DNA of 64,000 nt from Clostridia bacterium (lineage in GTDB: Bacteria; Bacillota; Clostridia; Christensenellales; Aristaeellaceae): the NCBI GenBank assembly GCA_017512805.1, contig JAFWES010000033.1, forward strand, positions 1 through 64,000, in the 5' to 3' direction. Shown in pieces: positions 61,957-64,000 of this stretch (positions within the stretch are counted from its first letter, which is position 1; every line of letters begins with the position of its first letter). Under the pieces are notes generated by a model. It was given only the letters and a program-made list of their open reading frames with translations, did no database searches and had not been told where the DNA came from. The translations under genes and the position numbers were made by a program.

Positions 61957-62441
61957 AGCAATCCCTCCAGTTCTGAGAGGTCCCCAATGAAGTTGACCTC
62001 GGAACGCTCAAATCCGTCATTGACCGCATTGCGCTCCGCCATATAACGGAAGGTATTTTTTTCAGCTTCGGTGATTTTGCCGTAGACAATCACCTTCCAC
62101 AGGCCATGCTTCCCGTATCGCAGCGTGTGGTGCATCTGCCCTCCGCGGTAAGTACTGAACGGCGTGGATGTCCCGATGGAACGGTCCAGAACGTTTTTGA
62201 TATCAGCGGCATATCCGCCGTACAGATTTCTGGTAATGATCACCAGCTCGTCAGCCTGTCCGACGATTCTGCAGGCCTGCTGCAGCGCATCTCTCATAAA
62301 ACATGTGGCAGGATGTTTGGTCCAGCAGCCAAAGCATCCCTGGCATGGCGCGTATTTTCCGTCAGCGTCAATTACCCGTTCACATTTCGCCACAATCAGG
62401 CTGGCATATTCACTCCCCAGATCATGTATGATAACCCTCAT
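61953..62441 (-). CDS. Flavodoxin family protein with cysteine motif
   Basis: A 162-aa protein: MRVIIHDLGSEYASL opens a flavodoxin-like fold, and YAPCQGCFGCWTKHPATC carries four cysteines of the CxxCxxC type seen in some iron-sulfur flavoproteins. ADELVIITRNLYGGYAAD is a conserved strand-helix. AGGAGGACATTTT lies just upstream of ATG 62441. It overlaps both its neighbours by 4 bases (ATGA), so all three are one operon. Confidence 0.83.
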   Translation of the reverse strand: MRVIIHDLGSEYASLIVAKCERVIDADGKYAPCQGCFGCWTKHPATCFMRDALQQACRIVGQADELVIITRNLYGGYAADIKNVLDRSIGTSTPFSTYRGGQMHHTLRYGKHGLWKVIVYGKITEAEKNTFRYMAERNAVNDGFERSEVNFIGDLSELEGLL

Positions 62442-63010
62442 AAAATGTCCTCCTGCGTCGCTGCAAGCACGGCGCCATTCCATGCGTGCTCCAGATGTTT
62501 CGCAATCAGCTTTTCATCGAATTCCAGACGGTTGTTGGCGATGATGCTTGCGTATCCGTGAGCAAAAAGCGCGACAGTGATAAACACATCCCTGGTCTTT
62601 TGCCTGCTCAGCCCCGCACCTTCCTGCATGGCTGACAGCACCGGAACCAGTTTTTCAGAATCCACCATATCCAGAAAAGTGTTTTCCTCAGCATATCCGG
62701 ACTGAAACAGGAAGCGGAAAAGCTGCGGTTCCTCCACCGCGAAACGGATATAGTTCATACCAATCCCCAGAATCGGATCCTGTCCGGGCGGAGTGTTCAT
62801 AATATATTGCGTGTGCAGCTGATCTGCCTGCCTGTAGGCAGCCTTCTTCAGATTGTCAATCGTTGAAAAATGATACAGTACTGGCTGCGTGGAGCAATGA
62901 AGCTGCTCGGAAACCGTCCGGGCATTGATCTTTTCGAACCCGCTTTGACGGATTACTTCAATGGCTGCCTTGATAATGTTATCTTCCGTGACTCTTGTTT
63001 TGGGCGGCAT
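62438..63010 (-). CDS. TetR/AcrR family transcriptional regulator
   Basis: A 190-aa regulator. The N-terminal helix-turn-helix is seen in AAIEVIRQSGFEKINARTVSE and LHCSTQPVLYHF. The C-terminal region binds an unknown ligand. It leads the flavodoxin operon and probably represses it. I use M3, with AGGGG 8 bases upstream; an ATG two codons earlier is also possible. Confidence 0.9.
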   Translation of the reverse strand: MPPKTRVTEDNIIKAAIEVIRQSGFEKINARTVSEQLHCSTQPVLYHFSTIDNLKKAAYRQADQLHTQYIMNTPPGQDPILGIGMNYIRFAVEEPQLFRFLFQSGYAEENTFLDMVDSEKLVPVLSAMQEGAGLSRQKTRDVFITVALFAHGYASIIANNRLEFDEKLIAKHLEHAWNGAVLAATQEDIL

Positions 63011-63035
63011 GCACATTTTCCCCTTTTATTGTAAT

Positions 63036-63048
63036 TTGCGTTATGCAA
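63036..63048. promoter_or_regulatory. Possible TetR operator
   Basis: Inverted repeat TTGC-N5-GCAA near the expected transcription start of the TetR gene. It could be the operator; this is inference. Confidence 0.4.
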
Positions 63049-63056
63049 CGAATGTT

Positions 63057-63085
63057 ATAATACATTTTCTCCGGGGCTTCGTCAA
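63057..63085 (-). promoter_or_regulatory. Predicted sigma-A promoter of the TetR-flavodoxin operon
   Basis: Minus strand TTGACG (63080-63085), 17-bp spacer and TATTAT (63057-63062), about 47 bp before the start. Confidence 0.7.
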
Positions 63086-63159
63086 TAGGAAATTTCAGGT
63101 TATTCCCTCGCAGCGGGATGTATATACAGATGTAGAGAGCTATGAAGCGCCTGCGAAAG

Positions 63160-63312
63160 TTAAATAAACACGACACCTGCGCCGTTTTCTTTGGCCTCCC
63201 GCTCAAACTCGCGAAGCAGTCGGGTGCCGAACCCTTGCCTCCGGTACGGATCGTCCGCCCAAAGCGCATCGATATCTGTGCCGTTCCATCGGTACGACCC
63301 GGAAACCGGAAA
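63160..63312 (-). pseudogene. GNAT acetyltransferase C-terminal fragment
   Basis: About 50 codons, GTDIDALWADDPYRRQGFGT and LLREFEREAKENGAGVV, match the acetyl-CoA-binding part of GNAT proteins. Both ends are missing; the N-terminal side runs into unrelated sequence, and a stop follows after GVVFI. The 320 bp to 63635 show only a weak GGCGC/GCGCC hairpin at about 63591-63614. Confidence 0.65.
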
Positions 63313-63635
63313 GCCACTCAATAATCTATGCTTATCTGGCAGTAGTAAACTGCGGGAAGGATTCAATTCAGCTGCAGCAGGGAGAAACCGTGGGCTACCA
63401 ATGGGTAGAGACAGCAGCATTGCTCCGCATACGCTGCTCCCGACGGGGGTGGCAGCGTATTCTGAAAATATATCTGATTTTTTTGAGACCTTTGGGGACT
63501 GCCCGGATCCTACCATTCATTGGGAAAGTTCTAAATAATATAAGAAATTGGATACTTGATCGTGATCTCGTTACTCTTGAAGGCATAATGAAGGCGCCGT
63601 CCGTTTGAACAGCGCCGGAGAATACCAGAGATTGT

Positions 63636-64000
63636 TTACTTCGCACAGAATACTTTGATGGCTTCATTGGCAAACGCAGCAGTTCCTTTACCGACTGCTT
63701 TATCAATGTTGGCGGTCATATCACCACCGGCAGCAAACATCTGTCCAAGACTGGAAAGAATCTGCTTGGAGCAGGTGTAATAGTGTTTCGTGATATAATT
63801 CTGCAGTTTTGCAACCAGAGCCTGAACCGTTTCGGATTCAGGATCACCGTCCTTGTGCTCACCTATTTCAGCAAAGATGGCCATCATCTGCTGTCCAAGG
63901 GCAGTTTCCTCTACCTTGCTTCTGGACTGGGTTTTCTCTTCGAATTCAAGATACTCCGATGTTTGGCCCCAGGAAGCTTTTACCTGCGCGGCATATTCAT
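63636..64000 (-). CDS. TipAS-domain regulator, C-terminal part (runs off the window)
   Basis: The last 120 or so residues of a gene whose start lies beyond position 64000. The sequence (WGQTSEYLEFEEKT, MMAIFAEIGEHKDGDPES, ITKHYYTCSKQIL, MFAAGGDMTANIDKAVGKG) matches the TipAS antibiotic-recognition domain. Such domains are fused to a MerR-type DNA-binding domain in drug-responsive regulators, so a MerR-TipAS protein is likely upstream. Confidence 0.85.
   Translation of the reverse strand, partial: EYAAQVKASWGQTSEYLEFEEKTQSRSKVEETALGQQMMAIFAEIGEHKDGDPESETVQALVAKLQNYITKHYYTCSKQILSSLGQMFAAGGDMTANIDKAVGKGTAAFANEAIKVFCAK

Overview
The window most resembles the chromosome of a GC-rich, low-motility-type Bacillota, probably a gut or rumen clostridium. 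The basis is strong AGGAGG-type ribosome sites, many sigma-A promoters with 17-bp spacers, a zapA-U32 peptidase pair, PocR/AraC and Rrf2 regulators, and secreted BIG2 and SH3 proteins. An order such as Christensenellales is a guess from general resemblance; I made no phylogenetic test. No rRNA, tRNA, CRISPR array, prophage or origin was seen.

Layout. 0.1-2.6 kb: Rrf2 regulator, Cof-type HAD phosphatase and a PocR-AraC regulator, all on the minus strand. 2.7-7.7 kb: a sugar-catabolic operon (DUF4432 epimerase-like, fucose-isomerase-like, FGGY kinase, class II aldolase) that the divergent PocR-AraC protein probably controls. 7.8-16.2 kb: deoxyribosyltransferase-like protein, an exported prephenate dehydratase, a short Gfo/Idh-like gene coupled to a TldD/TldE pair, a DUF4342-like protein, an MBL hydrolase and a HAD phosphatase. 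16.3-18.3 kb: cytidylate-kinase-like protein and MATE pump. 18.3-25.3 kb: a four-gene signalling operon made of a sensor stub without output domain, a family-3 solute-binding protein, a 1257-aa HD-GYP protein with an S-component-like membrane domain and a beta-propeller, and a BMP-type binding protein. This is the best candidate for an undescribed system. 25.5-40.6 kb: housekeeping and envelope genes (carB, GNAT, cyclophilin, zapA, U32 peptidase, CapA, PlsC-like, CNNM/CorC, zinc-ribbon membrane protein).

40.7-46.5 kb: gpmI, a small AT-richer patch of fragments with a YbaK-like gene, an IlvD-family dehydratase and an EamA transporter, part of which is copied 3 kb away. 46.9-54.2 kb: an operon joining a DUF1538 membrane protein, a PII-like protein and a complete iron/polyamine-type ABC importer whose permease has an unusual extracytoplasmic insertion. 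54.3-58.8 kb: a sigma factor overlapping a small peptide gene, then three exported proteins. 59.0-64.0 kb: a Pr6Pr-like membrane protein, then decayed DNA (IS1182-type transposase remnant, NTF2, flavodoxin and GNAT fragments) around an intact TetR-flavodoxin-flavodoxin/TM operon, ending in a partial TipAS-domain gene.

A 27-bp imperfect palindrome (GGAGACAG...CTGTCTCC) occurs seven times in intergenic gaps, in both orientations.
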